DNA of 64,000 nt from Symploca sp. SIO1C2 (lineage in GTDB: Bacteria; Cyanobacteriota; Cyanobacteriia; Cyanobacteriales; Coleofasciculaceae): contig JAAHFP010000013.1 of the NCBI GenBank assembly GCA_010672925.1, positions 248,001-312,000 on the forward strand, written 5' to 3'. The translations under genes and the position numbers were made by a program. This document shows, one piece after another, positions 16,420 to 25,611 of the stretch; positions within the stretch are counted from its first letter, which is position 1, and each line of letters opens with the position of its first letter. Under the pieces are notes generated by a model. That model was not told the origin of the DNA. It worked only from the letters and a program-made list of their open reading frames with translations, and searched no databases.

Positions 16420-16689
16420 ATTATTAGAAGGACAGGACTAGTGCAGCACGGCCAAAATAACTTAAGGCTTTTATAGTAAGCTATAACATGCTGACTGTAC
16501 AAGCTTTATTCCCTCCTAATATGAAAATAGACGCGGGGACGCGGGGACGCGGAGACGCGCAGAGAGGGACTTTCATGCATGGTGGTGAAAATTTATTTTT
16601 TCATGGGGACTGCCTCCTGCCTCCTGCCTCCTGCCTCCTGCCTCCTGCCTCCTGCCTTCAAAGGACTAGCAACCACTAAGTAGCTAACA
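16420..16689. other. Spacer made largely of repeats
   Basis: It holds ACTAGTGCAGC (16439), GACGCGGGG units (16531-16558), a TTTCATGCATGGTGGTGAAA copy (16571-16590) and seven CCTCCTG heptamers (16611-16658). No gene was recognised. Confidence 0.6.
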
Positions 16690-17889
16690 ATGAATCTAGA
16701 TTGGATCACCCCAGCAGAACGTCTGAGTTCACTACCCCCTTATGTATTTGCTCGTTTAGACGAACTCAAAGCCCGTGCTCGGGAACAGGGACTTGATTTG
16801 ATAGACTTGGGGATGGGTAATCCCGACGGCGCAGCACCTGAGCCAGTGATTGAAGCCGCGATCGCAGCTTTGCAAAACCCGGCGAATCATGGCTATCCGC
16901 CTTTTGAAGGTACTGCTAATTTCCGCCAAGCAATCACTAATTGGTATCATCGTCGCTATGATGTGGAGCTAGACCCGGATAGTGAAGCTTTACCTTTATT
17001 GGGTTCCAAGGAAGGACTAACTCACCTTGCTCTAGCTTACGTCAATCCTGGTGATTTGATTTTAGTACCCAGTCCTGCCTATCCTGCTCACTTCCGGGGT
17101 CCCCTGATTGCTGGTGGTAAGATCCACAGCTTGATGCTGAAACCGGAAAATGACTGGCTAATTGATTTAGCAGCAATTCCCGATGAAGTGGCGGAACAGG
17201 CAAAGATTCTCTATTTCAACTATCCTAGTAATCCTACTACTGCCACAGCCCCACGGGAATTTTTTGTAGACATTGTTGCCTTTGCTCGTAAACATTCAAT
17301 TCTGCTAGTTCATGACCTGTGTTACGCTGAACTCGCATTTGACGGCTATCAACCTACCAGCTTACTAGAAATTCCTGGCGCGAAGGAAATTGGTGTGGAG
17401 TTCCATACTTTATCGAAAACTTACAATATGGCAGGCTGGCGGGTTGGCTTTGTTGTAGGAAATAGCAACATTATTCAAGGGTTGCGAACCTTAAAAACTA
17501 ATCTGGACTATGGTATTTTTGCCGCCTTACAAACCGCAGCAGAAACTGCCTTACAGCTGCCGGATGTCTACCTGACTGAAGTCCAAAACCGTTACCGTCG
17601 CCGCCGAGATTTTCTGATTCAGGGGTTAGCAGAATTAGGCTGGGATATTCCCAAATCAAAAGCGACAATGTATCTCTGGGTTCCTTGTCCTGTTGGCACT
17701 AATTCCACCGATTTTGCTCTAGATGTGCTACAGAAAACTGGAGTAGTGGTGACTCCTGGTAATGCCTTTGGTGTTGGTGGAGAAGGTTATGTCAGGATTA
17801 GTTTAATTGCCGATTGCGATCGCTTAGGGGAAGCGCTGAGGCGGTTCAAGCAGTCAAATATTTGCTATCAATTAGGTGTTAGGTGGTAG
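16690..17889 (+). CDS. PLP-dependent class I aminotransferase
   Basis: This 399-aa fold-type I aminotransferase has NPDGAAPEPVIEAA and NHGYPPFEG near the N-terminus, NYPSNPTTATA (cofactor-pocket Asn and Pro) and the Schiff-base lysine at about residue 243 in TLSKTYNMAGWRVG. The closest relatives by pattern are the LL-diaminopimelate-aminotransferase-like or alanine/aspartate aminotransferases of cyanobacteria. The exact amino acid substrate is not determinable here. The final residues (QLGVRW) come from a TAGGTGG heptamer tract that also provides the stop codon. Confidence 0.88.
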   Translation: MNLDWITPAERLSSLPPYVFARLDELKARAREQGLDLIDLGMGNPDGAAPEPVIEAAIAALQNPANHGYPPFEGTANFRQAITNWYHRRYDVELDPDSEALPLLGSKEGLTHLALAYVNPGDLILVPSPAYPAHFRGPLIAGGKIHSLMLKPENDWLIDLAAIPDEVAEQAKILYFNYPSNPTTATAPREFFVDIVAFARKHSILLVHDLCYAELAFDGYQPTSLLEIPGAKEIGVEFHTLSKTYNMAGWRVGFVVGNSNIIQGLRTLKTNLDYGIFAALQTAAETALQLPDVYLTEVQNRYRRRRDFLIQGLAELGWDIPKSKATMYLWVPCPVGTNSTDFALDVLQKTGVVVTPGNAFGVGGEGYVRISLIADCDRLGEALRRFKQSNICYQLGVRW

Positions 17890-18013
17890 GTGGTAGGTGG
17901 TAGGTGCTGGGTATTATATCAAGTTTAGATAATCACTTATAATTCCCTTCTAACTTGCAACCTTATTTCTTCCCTTCTGCCTTCTGCCTTCTGCCCTCTG
18001 CCTTTTGCTATCA

Positions 18014-19123
18014 CTAACAAACGCACCTACCTAAACCTAGTTTTTCTAATACTATAGACATCCCTAAGGAAACTGACAGGAGAAATACTGTTCCCACAAT
18101 CTTGATTACTAAAATTTGAGGTAAATTATAGGTCAAGTCTGGGAAAATTAAACTACTAAAGGCAACAAAAATATGAACTAGAATGCCATTAAGACAAAAA
18201 ATACCTAGGCTGTATTTAGATAACAGACGAACCATGGTAAGCAGTCTGGAGGGTAATTGCTTTTCTTCAACAGTAGCCAGGGCAAAAAACAAAACCCCTG
18301 CACTGATTATACAAGATAGCATAGCATACTCAAAGGGCAGAAGTTCTTGCCCGGTTAGGTGATGTAGCCAACTAGCTTCAGCAATCATCGCCAGAGAAGT
18401 CAGCAGCAGCAAAACTATTTTGACAGAAGTGTGCACCTCAGCTGATATTTGACGCAATACCTGCCAATTGGTATACAAGTAAATACCTAAAGCCAGATAA
18501 ACAAACCAATAAATTATAAAAGGACGTTGGACAAGGCGCAAAAAATCCGAAAATTGGGTAGCAAAATTGCCTTGGAGAGAAGCATCAATAGCGATAAAGG
18601 CAAACCCTTGTAGAAGAATAACGAACAGTAGATTGTGCCAGTGACGAAAGTAGCGATGGAGGTAGATCAGTAATAAGGATAATTGTAAAATCACTAACAG
18701 GTAATATGCCCCAGCAAAGATTCTACCGGTTAGGACTAATTGGCAAATTTCTTGCAGAGTTGTGGTAATTGGCTTACCGAGGAACTCTTCTTTAATTAGC
18801 ACTAGCACCGCTGCTATGGAAAACCAAAAGCAAGTGGGAATAGCCAAACGAGTCAAACGCTTTTTCAGCCAATCGTAGTGAGTTGCTTCTGGTTGTCTTT
18901 GTAAGCTTTGTTCCCCTAAGAAAAAAGAGATAGTGAGAAAAACCGGTACACAAAATCTTAAAGGAGCAAACAGGATATTGAGGGTTGGTTCTAGATTAAC
19001 ATAGCTCTGTTGTGGTACTAATGTACCGTGAAACGAAACTACAGCTACGATGCTAAGCGCCTTAAGTAGATCTAAAGGGAAGATGCGTTCTTTAGTCAAA
19101 TCACTGTTGTTCGACAAACTCAT
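18014..19123 (-). CDS. Acyltransferase 3 family membrane protein
   Basis: This 369-aa protein with about ten hydrophobic segments opens with FPLDLLKALSIVAVVSFHGT, which holds the conserved His used by acyltransferase-3 enzymes. They acylate sugars or lipids in envelope polymers from a cytoplasmic or periplasmic acyl donor. The segment QSLQRQPEATHYDWLKKRLTRL (cytosolic Arg-rich loop) is also typical. The acceptor cannot be predicted. It is followed on the same strand by no obvious partner. An HlyD-type adaptor and a GT2 glycosyltransferase nearby on the same strand suggest an envelope or exopolysaccharide context. Confidence 0.82.
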   Translation of the reverse strand: MSLSNNSDLTKERIFPLDLLKALSIVAVVSFHGTLVPQQSYVNLEPTLNILFAPLRFCVPVFLTISFFLGEQSLQRQPEATHYDWLKKRLTRLAIPTCFWFSIAAVLVLIKEEFLGKPITTTLQEICQLVLTGRIFAGAYYLLVILQLSLLLIYLHRYFRHWHNLLFVILLQGFAFIAIDASLQGNFATQFSDFLRLVQRPFIIYWFVYLALGIYLYTNWQVLRQISAEVHTSVKIVLLLLTSLAMIAEASWLHHLTGQELLPFEYAMLSCIISAGVLFFALATVEEKQLPSRLLTMVRLLSKYSLGIFCLNGILVHIFVAFSSLIFPDLTYNLPQILVIKIVGTVFLLSVSLGMSIVLEKLGLGRCVC

Positions 19124-19217
19124 ACCAAATCTGGTTTATAGAAATTCTCGAATTCGTTAGGTACATCTCCAATTCCCCATTCCCAATTCCCCATTCCCCA
19201 TTAACTTGGATTTGGTA

Positions 19218-20552
19218 TCAAACCCCTTCTGCACTTAACAATAAATCTCCCGGATTAATTGCCCTAGGATGAATCACAACTGGCTCCCCAGCTTCTAATC
19301 CAGCTAAGACTTGACGCAGATCATGGAACTTTTTTCCTAATTTTACTGCCTTAACCACTGCATGACCTGAGTCTACCACCATAACCATACCTTCCCCTCC
19401 AGAGAGGTGAGTAACTGAGCCCTCAGGAATGGTTATACTGTTTTGCACTAGCTTGAATTGAGCATAACCTTGTACCCCAGGGGGCAAATCAATGTCTTCT
19501 AAATCAATCCAGACTGCGTAGGTATATTGCTGATTAATTCCTCTTTTATAGCGACGGTTGGCGGTGGTTTCTACCGTGGGATTAATTTTAATCACTTTTC
19601 CCGAAAATGTTTGCCCAGGATAAGCATTGAGGTAGACTGTTGCGCGATCGCTAACTTGCAAAGCATTGAGTTGAGTTTGATCGACGTAGGCTTTAAAAGT
19701 GACCTGCCCATTAATGGTGAGTAGAGGACTTCTATTACCAGGATAAACTAATTCACCCCGAGCCGCATTCACCTGACTCACTAAACCATCAGCAGGAGCA
19801 GAGATAACTGTTCTCTGTAAGTCTTGCACTGCCATCTCTAGTTTAAGTTGACGATTGGTTAGTTCTAAACGCCCCTTGTCAATTTGTTGAGCAATAGTGG
19901 TTTGAGTGAGAGACAGCTTTTCTTGAGTTGGGCGTATTTTTTTGATTAATTGCTTCGTTTCTTGTAAAACCCTGCGGATGATTGTTACTTGCTCTTCAGA
20001 TTCTGGGAGATTATCCGGGGTTAGTTCCGGCATAATCCCTTTAATCTGTTGGATTTTCATTTCAGCTTGTTGTAGCTGAGTCTCCGCAACAGCTGCATTT
20101 TTCTCTAGTCTCTGTAATCGACCCTTGGCAGAAGTTTTCAGTAATTCTAGTTGAGATTGGGCAATTTCTAAATTATTGCGAGCTAAGTTTACCTTTGCTT
20201 CATATTCCGATGGCTCTATTTTAACCAAGGGTTGACCTTGAGTGATCTTTTCTCCTTCTGCCACATAAACTTCTGCGACAATTCCTTTGATTTGGGGATT
20301 AATTTCTATTTCTTCTAAAGGGACAGCTTCCCCTGGTGCAGCCAGACTATCTTCTAAGGGAGTGCTTTGTGCTAGCGCTGTTTCTACGACAATAGGTTGA
20401 CCTTTAGCTCTTTGTCGGGCAGGATAACCATAACTAGATGAGTAAACTCGAGAGTTGGGGTCTTTGAAGCTAGGCAACAATATATTGAACGTTAGAATAA
20501 CAATTACTCCCACAAACACGGTGCTCAGAATAATTTTGATCAGCCGAGACAT
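19218..20552 (-). CDS. HlyD/RND-type membrane fusion (periplasmic adaptor) protein
   Basis: This 444-aa protein has an N-terminal membrane anchor (LIKIILSTVFVGVIVILTFN). The biotinyl-lipoyl halves are IKGIVAEVYVAEGEKITQGQ and VISAPADGLVSQVNAARGEL, separated by a long alpha-helical hairpin (about residues 130-260). A beta-barrel region and a C-terminal domain (GLEAGEPVVIHP) follow. Adaptors of this class join an inner-membrane ABC or RND pump to an outer-membrane channel. No pump gene is adjacent, so the partner is unknown. The start at 20552 (second Met) was chosen because the first Met only adds one residue. Its promoter region is occupied by the palindromic tandem array. Confidence 0.87.
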   Translation of the reverse strand: MSRLIKIILSTVFVGVIVILTFNILLPSFKDPNSRVYSSSYGYPARQRAKGQPIVVETALAQSTPLEDSLAAPGEAVPLEEIEINPQIKGIVAEVYVAEGEKITQGQPLVKIEPSEYEAKVNLARNNLEIAQSQLELLKTSAKGRLQRLEKNAAVAETQLQQAEMKIQQIKGIMPELTPDNLPESEEQVTIIRRVLQETKQLIKKIRPTQEKLSLTQTTIAQQIDKGRLELTNRQLKLEMAVQDLQRTVISAPADGLVSQVNAARGELVYPGNRSPLLTINGQVTFKAYVDQTQLNALQVSDRATVYLNAYPGQTFSGKVIKINPTVETTANRRYKRGINQQYTYAVWIDLEDIDLPPGVQGYAQFKLVQNSITIPEGSVTHLSGGEGMVMVVDSGHAVVKAVKLGKKFHDLRQVLAGLEAGEPVVIHPRAINPGDLLLSAEGV

Positions 20553-20572
20553 CATTAGGTTTTAGGTATTTG

Positions 20573-21289
20573 GTGTGTGGAACTGGATCCTGCCAGTAGT
20601 AAGTGTTAGGTATGTGGAACTGGCATCCTGCCAGTAATAAGTCTTAGGTATGTGGAACTAGCATCCTGCCAGTAGTAAGTGTTAGGTGTGTGGAACTGGC
20701 ATCCTGCCAGTAGTAAGTGTTAAGTGTGTGTAACTGGATCCTGCCAGTAGTAAGTGTTAGGTATGTGGAACTGGCATCCTGCCAGTAATAAGTCTTAGGT
20801 ATGTGGAACTAGCATCCTGCCAGTAATAAGTGTTAGGTATGTGGAACTAGCATCCTGCCAGTAATAAGTGTTAAGTGTGTGGAACTGGCATCCTGCCAGT
20901 AGTAAGTGTTAGGTGTGTGTAACTGGATCCTGCCAGTAATAAGTGTTAAGTGTGTGGAACTGGCATCTTGCCAGTAATAAGTGTTAAGTGTGTGGAACTG
21001 GCATCTTGCCAGTAGTAAGTGTTAGGTGTGTGGAACTGGATCCTGCCAGTAATAAGTGTTAAGTATGTGGAACTGGATCCTGCCAGTAATAAGTGTTAGG
21101 TGTGTGGAACTGGCATCCTGCCAGTAATAAGTGTTAGGTGTGTGGAACTGGCATCCTGGCAGTAGTAAGTGTTAAGTGTGTGGAACTGGCATCCTGGCAG
21201 TAATAAGTGTTAAGTGTGTGGAACTGGCATCCTGGCAGTAATAAGTGTTAGGTGTGTGGAACTGGCATCCTGCCAGTAATAAGTGTTAG
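20573..21289. repeat. 19-unit tandem array of a 37-38 bp palindromic repeat
   Basis: I count 19 head-to-tail units of the form GTGTGTGGA + ACTGGCATCCTGCCAGT + AATAAGTGTTAG. Each contains a 7-bp inverted repeat (ACTGGCA/TGCCAGT) around TCC or TCT. Variants include units lacking one base (ACTGGATCC), ACTAGCATCC, and three consecutive units with CTGGCAGT that break the symmetry. There are no spacers, so it is not a CRISPR array. The last unit supplies the stop codon of the GT2 gene (21286-21288). Single copies of the same hairpin occur at 36481 and 39421, and a stem variant at 53096-53182. Confidence 0.95.
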
Positions 21290-22101
21290 GTATTAGGTGT
21301 AAGGTAAGAATCTTTTCTTCTGAAGAACAACTTTTTTCTGACCAGATGCAGATAAAACCAGACCAATACCCTGAAAAAATCAAGGCTTGAAGTCACTAAA
21401 CGACCATAACCAAATTTACTAACTCCTGAAAACCTAGGATACCAAGGAGTGGCAACTTCAATGACACGATAGCCCATTGCACTAAGTACCGCTAGCAAAT
21501 AGCGATGGGTAATTAACTCCAGAGGCAAATCTACTAAAGCATCTCTACGGATCAATTTGATCCAGTTCATATCGTGGATAGTCATACCAAAAGCTAGTTG
21601 ACAGGCTTTATTAGCAAGTTGGGAAGAACTCGTTTTGCCATCCCCACGATTTTGTCGCCAACCAGCGATCGCATCTACTCCAGTAGTGGCAGCATTAAGT
21701 AGGGTAGGTATATCGACCCGTGGATCACTTTCTAGATCTCCTTGTCCCCAAAAAAGCCAATCGGTTTGTATCTGGGTTAAAGCAGTTTTCCAAACTTGGG
21801 TAACTCCTTGGCGGCTCTCGTGGTGAAAAACCTGTAAAAAGGGGTATTTTAGCTGTAGGTTTTCTAGAATTTTTGGAGTCTCATCCGTACTACCATCGTT
21901 AATCACCAGCACTGGCAATTCGTAACCAAGATTTTGGAAGGTTTCCTCAAGCCAAGATAGCAACCTGGGAAGATTTCCTGCTTCATTTAAGGCCGGTATA
22001 ACGATAGTTACGGAACCACTAATCAGGTTTTTTTCAATTGTGGAGACTACAGTCTCTGACTTATCAAGCTTCGGGTTACTAGGTTGATGGTCAATAACCA
22101 T
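21286..22101 (-). CDS. Family 2 glycosyltransferase (dolichyl-phosphate-sugar-synthase-like)
   Basis: This 271-aa protein has the GT-A nucleotide-sugar motifs: VTIVIPALNEAGNLPRLL, VLVINDGSTDETPKIL, and GQGDLESDPRVDI in the place of the metal-binding DxD region. HDMNWIKLIRRDAL follows in the acceptor region. It would transfer a sugar from a nucleotide donor to a lipid or glycan acceptor at the cytoplasmic membrane; the C-terminal hydrophobic stretch RVLVWFYLHLV suggests membrane contact. The last four residues (TPNT) and the stop are formed by TAGGTGT-type repeats and the end of the palindromic array. Confidence 0.85.
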   Translation of the reverse strand: MVIDHQPSNPKLDKSETVVSTIEKNLISGSVTIVIPALNEAGNLPRLLSWLEETFQNLGYELPVLVINDGSTDETPKILENLQLKYPFLQVFHHESRQGVTQVWKTALTQIQTDWLFWGQGDLESDPRVDIPTLLNAATTGVDAIAGWRQNRGDGKTSSSQLANKACQLAFGMTIHDMNWIKLIRRDALVDLPLELITHRYLLAVLSAMGYRVIEVATPWYPRFSGVSKFGYGRLVTSSLDFFRVLVWFYLHLVRKKLFFRRKDSYLTPNT

Positions 22102-22723
22102 AAATGTTTGTAGTTTATGATCTTTTGGGTAAATTTTAAGTCTACTCAGCAGAACACCCTTTTACAATAAAAAATGGTAGCGAATGAAATGATATAGCCT
22201 TTCTCCTATTTATGAGGCACACTACTAAGCTTTAAAGTCCTCCTTTCTAAAAGTAAACTTCAAAGTTTCCCTTTCTAGATACCGCTGGCTAACTTAATAC
22301 TTGGCAATAAATTATCCAATTTAGTTGACAACGCCAACGATATGATTGTTCTCCCTCAGCTTCCTCAGCTCCCCATTTTGTAAACAAATATGAATTCGCC
22401 ACCAGCATCTTTCTAAGGGGGATTTAGGGGGAGCAAGATGTACCCTAAAAATCGTAGAATTGCTATAGACCCTATTATTACTTGCATTTAGACAAATTTA
22501 CAAGATTTCACACCTTTTTTTCTCAGAACAAGTATTATCCAGCATCAGTTGAAGCTGATATTCTATAACCTGACTAGGAGAATGGCTGTTTTCGGAATTT
22601 TCAATAGCAATAAAGTAACTTGTGATACAAAAAATCTTGAATATGAGCACTGAGAAAGTTATTTCATAATCATCTCAAAAAATCAAGTTTTATCAAGATT
22701 TGTCGAGTCAGTAAAACTTCATT
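22102..22723. other. Intergenic region with decayed repeat
   Basis: 22210-22445 contains a degenerate, enlarged relative of the MITE-like element at 24867-24959 (AGGCACACTA ... GGGGGATTTAGGGGGA ... TGTACCC). The remainder is A/T-rich with no recognised gene. Confidence 0.5.
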
Positions 22724-23438
22724 ATGGTACTTCACATCCAAAAATTGAGCACTTTCAGCCATATTATCTCAGCTAGGCTTTATGTGGAAGCTGCCGCTGA
22801 CGATGACTGTGTTAGCTTTGCCTTAAAGTTTCAGCTAGGGGATACGGGTAATGACAATCCTGATTTTTTATTGTTTACCTGGAATGCCCAGCCAGAAAGG
22901 GCTGGACTGAAGTTATTCAATTTAAGGTCCGCAGTACCAAGATGCACTCTCAACTTAAATAACTCTATCTGAGGATGTAGGAAACAGGAAATAATTAGAT
23001 GGAATATTTCTTGATTGGGAAGTCCCTGAGGTTATGGAAAGTTTAAGTAATGCATCAAAGTTTAAATAATTATTAAGCTTAGTGATTTGGGCAAAAAGAT
23101 TAACCTAAAATTCAAAGCCTAAATCCCGAAAAATGCAGCAACATTCTCCACCGTAAGAAGGATGAGGATGACGACAGATCTTGGTTAAAACTCCAAGAAA
23201 ATATTGCATGTGCCAATAATTTCTATTTTGATTTAAAAATATCAAACTGAAATTATCACCAGTGCAGGGTATTCTCAGCTTTGTAGAGTTTATTAAACTG
23301 CCATACGTTATCAAGGTAAAGACCCTAGGCTATAAAGTCTGGGAACATAATATAATCTATCAATTTGAGTTTGTTTGCAACAAAAACAAGTTACAAATTT
23401 GGGCGGATGGTAACTTAAAATTTGACTTTAAGGAATAG
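22724..23438 (+). pseudogene. Decayed paralogue of the two-domain protein at 23660
   Basis: Fragments matching the downstream gene are found in order but in broken frames. 22724-22920 encodes ISARLYVEAAADDD and FLLFTWNAQPERAGLKL. 23009-23055 encodes FLDWEVPEVMESLSNA. Around 23090 lies IWAK with a frameshift into NLKF. 23268-23435 encodes GILSFVEFIKLPYVIKVKTL and LQIWADGNLKFDF before a stop. These correspond to the first and second domains of the intact gene, so an ancestral tandem duplicate has degenerated by frameshifts and deletions. Confidence 0.8.
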
Positions 23439-23659
23439 TTTACAGTCAGTATCAACAGCCAAACCGTTAGTAGCGATAAGGGTTTTATGCTAGGTAGAGA
23501 ATTTACCCACAATTTTAAGCTTGCCAGACCATATTGGTGGGAATGGGGCGCTTGTGGGAGCTCCAGATGTTACTCTTCCTGACAGATTGTATAATGCTGG
23601 GGTGTATCCTCAGGCACAGTCCTGTAGCCCTCAATGCCAATAGCTTTTAACATCAACTT

Positions 23660-24844
23660 ATGAAACCAGTCGATTTGACGGAGTGGACAGCAGAATCCTA
23701 TGATATCGCCCAGATTGACGCCCTCAAATATAAGGCCAAGGAAGCCCAATGGGTGGTTTTCGACGGTGGTAAAATGGTTTCTCAACAAACAGATTGTCAA
23801 CCAACTTTATTCTACAGTGACTTTAATATTGTCAATAATACTATCTCAGTTAAGCTCAAGGTTGACTCTAATTTCGACGATGACCATATTGGCTTCGCTT
23901 TGAACTTTAAGCCAGGAGATACTAACAATGCTAATGCCGATTTTCTGGTGCTGCACTGGAGTAAGAATCAGTCTCGAATGGCATTATGCTCCGTCAAAGG
24001 TATCCCCGACTTCATCAATTTTATTCAACTCCCCGTAGTTGCCACAGCCAAAACCCTGGGAACAACCGGCTGGAAAAGCTATCAAACCTATGAGTTTAAA
24101 TTTACTGTCACCCCCAACAAGATCCAAATTTGGGTAGATGGCAGCTTAGAATTTGACGTTGCAGTCAGCTTTACCGATGGCAGATTTGCTTGTTACTCTT
24201 GCTCCCAAGGAGGAGTTGTTTTTAGTGATGTTGAAGCTGAAATCTTAGGAGGAACCTTGGAACCTAAACAATCAGGACCGGTTGAATTAACTAAATGGGC
24301 AGCAGAATCTTATGACCGTGAGCAAATTGGAGCACAAAGTCAAGATGAAGCAAAATGGGTAATCGCTGCCACTCAAATGAGGAATGGTCAACCGACCTTT
24401 TTCTACAGCGATTTTAACATTTTCGGTCATACTATCTCCGCTAAGCTTGATGTTGAAACTGCGACTGATGATGACTTTGTTGGTTTTGCTTTAAACTTTC
24501 AACCAGGGGATACTCGCAACCAAAGTGCAGAATTTCTCCTGCTTACCTGGAATGCTGAACCAAAAAGAGCTGGACTACAGTTATGCCGTATCAATGGTAT
24601 TCCTCATTTTATGGATTTTTTGCACCTACCGGAAGTAGCTAGAGCGAAGAACCTAGGGTCAACTCCCTGGAAACCTAGACAACCTTATCAGTTTAAGTTT
24701 AAGTGCAACCCCAATAAGATACAAATTTGGGTAGATGGTAGCTTAGAATTTGATGTTGATGGTCAGTTTGAGGATGGGCGGTTTGCTTGTTTTGACTGCT
24801 CCCAAGCAGCAGTAATCTTTAGTGAAATCGAAGCGGAGAGTTAA
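23660..24844 (+). CDS. Tandem two-domain beta-sandwich (lectin/thrombospondin-C-like) protein
   Basis: This 394-aa protein consists of two ~190-residue copies of one domain (about 2-200 and 205-394). Each copy has the order PVDLTEW, PTLFYSDFNI, DDDxxGFALNFxPGDT, a hydrophobic strand ending in W, KIQIWVDGSLEFDV and DGRFACxxCSQ. The DDDFVGFALNF segment followed by FLLLTWN recalls the calcium-binding concanavalin-like domain of thrombospondin C-termini and LamG-type lectins. This is a pattern resemblance only. There is no signal peptide, so it may be cytosolic or exported by another route. A decayed copy lies just upstream. Confidence 0.65.
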   Translation: MKPVDLTEWTAESYDIAQIDALKYKAKEAQWVVFDGGKMVSQQTDCQPTLFYSDFNIVNNTISVKLKVDSNFDDDHIGFALNFKPGDTNNANADFLVLHWSKNQSRMALCSVKGIPDFINFIQLPVVATAKTLGTTGWKSYQTYEFKFTVTPNKIQIWVDGSLEFDVAVSFTDGRFACYSCSQGGVVFSDVEAEILGGTLEPKQSGPVELTKWAAESYDREQIGAQSQDEAKWVIAATQMRNGQPTFFYSDFNIFGHTISAKLDVETATDDDFVGFALNFQPGDTRNQSAEFLLLTWNAEPKRAGLQLCRINGIPHFMDFLHLPEVARAKNLGSTPWKPRQPYQFKFKCNPNKIQIWVDGSLEFDVDGQFEDGRFACFDCSQAAVIFSEIEAES

Positions 24845-24866
24845 TCTATCTTTTCTCGGACTCATC

Positions 24867-24959
24867 AGGTACACTATTGGTCTCAAAGTCCCCCTTTCCC
24901 ATTTTCCTCACTCAAAGTCCCCCTTTCCAAGGGGGATTTAGGGGGATCAAAATGTACCT
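24867..24959. repeat. Short MITE-like element with AGGTACA/TGTACCT ends
   Basis: The 93-bp unit has 7-bp terminal inverted repeats (AGGTACA, TGTACCT) and an internal inverted repeat (TCCCCCTTTCC / AAGGGGGATTTAGGGGGA). A related degenerate copy lies at 22210-22445. Confidence 0.6.
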
Positions 24960-25012
24960 CACAGATGACCAATGACGATCTTCACCAGTTAACTTTAATA
25001 TTGCCGATCTAC

Positions 25013-25330
25013 TTAATTTACCGTTGCTATTAACTTGACCTCAAATTGGGTATCTTGGGTAATTATCTCCATAACTTGTAAGGGATAACCTCTTTTCTTA
25101 ACAATTTGTTTAGCCTTCACTTTAGCTTGATTTGCTGAAGCAAACTTAATTGCTCCTTGCCAGTGAGGACACCAATCTAACCTTTCCATACCTCCTAATG
25201 ACTCCAAAGACGCCAAGTAATTATTGCTCTTAGGTTCCAAGAGTACGTACTGGGATTGGTTAGTAGTGTTATTGGTAATACTCTCCTCTTGTAAGTGACG
25301 TTTTTGCTTCAGCTTGGCAGCACGACCCAT
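25013..25330 (-). CDS. Hypothetical protein, 105 aa
   Basis: The N-terminus is basic (MGRAAKLKQKRHLQEES). The remainder has alternating hydrophobic residues (GAIKFASANQAKVKAKQIVK, YPLQVMEIITQDTQFEVKLI), compatible with a small alpha/beta domain. No family was recognised. It is tentatively real because of codon pattern and because no competing frame exists. It lies alone between the lectin-like gene and argZ, both on the other strand. Confidence 0.5.
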   Translation of the reverse strand: MGRAAKLKQKRHLQEESITNNTTNQSQYVLLEPKSNNYLASLESLGGMERLDWCPHWQGAIKFASANQAKVKAKQIVKKRGYPLQVMEIITQDTQFEVKLIATVN

Positions 25331-25611
25331 AAAAAACCTCTTAAGATTTGTGATAGATAGTTAATTTTAAACTTAAGAGAAGCAGGAGGCAGAAGGCAGG
25401 ATAAAACCTCTGGCATCTCCGCGTCTCCGCATCTCAGTGTCTCCGCGTTTAATTTAAGATGACAAAGCAGAAATTATCTCTGGCTAAATAATGATTGCTC
25501 ATAAACCACTCCTTATGCAAAGCTATTGAGTTGTGATTGGTCTGACTTTGTTCAATTGCTAACCAACTAAGATGTCTGGAATTCTACTCTATCCTCGATT
25601 CTAAACCGACT

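Noticed and set aside
20573-21289. CRISPR array
   Set aside because: Units follow each other without variable spacers and no cas gene is near. It is a simple tandem repeat of a palindromic unit.
23105-23314. 69-aa minus-strand frame
   Set aside because: Antisense of the decayed lectin-like pseudogene; homology is on the plus strand.
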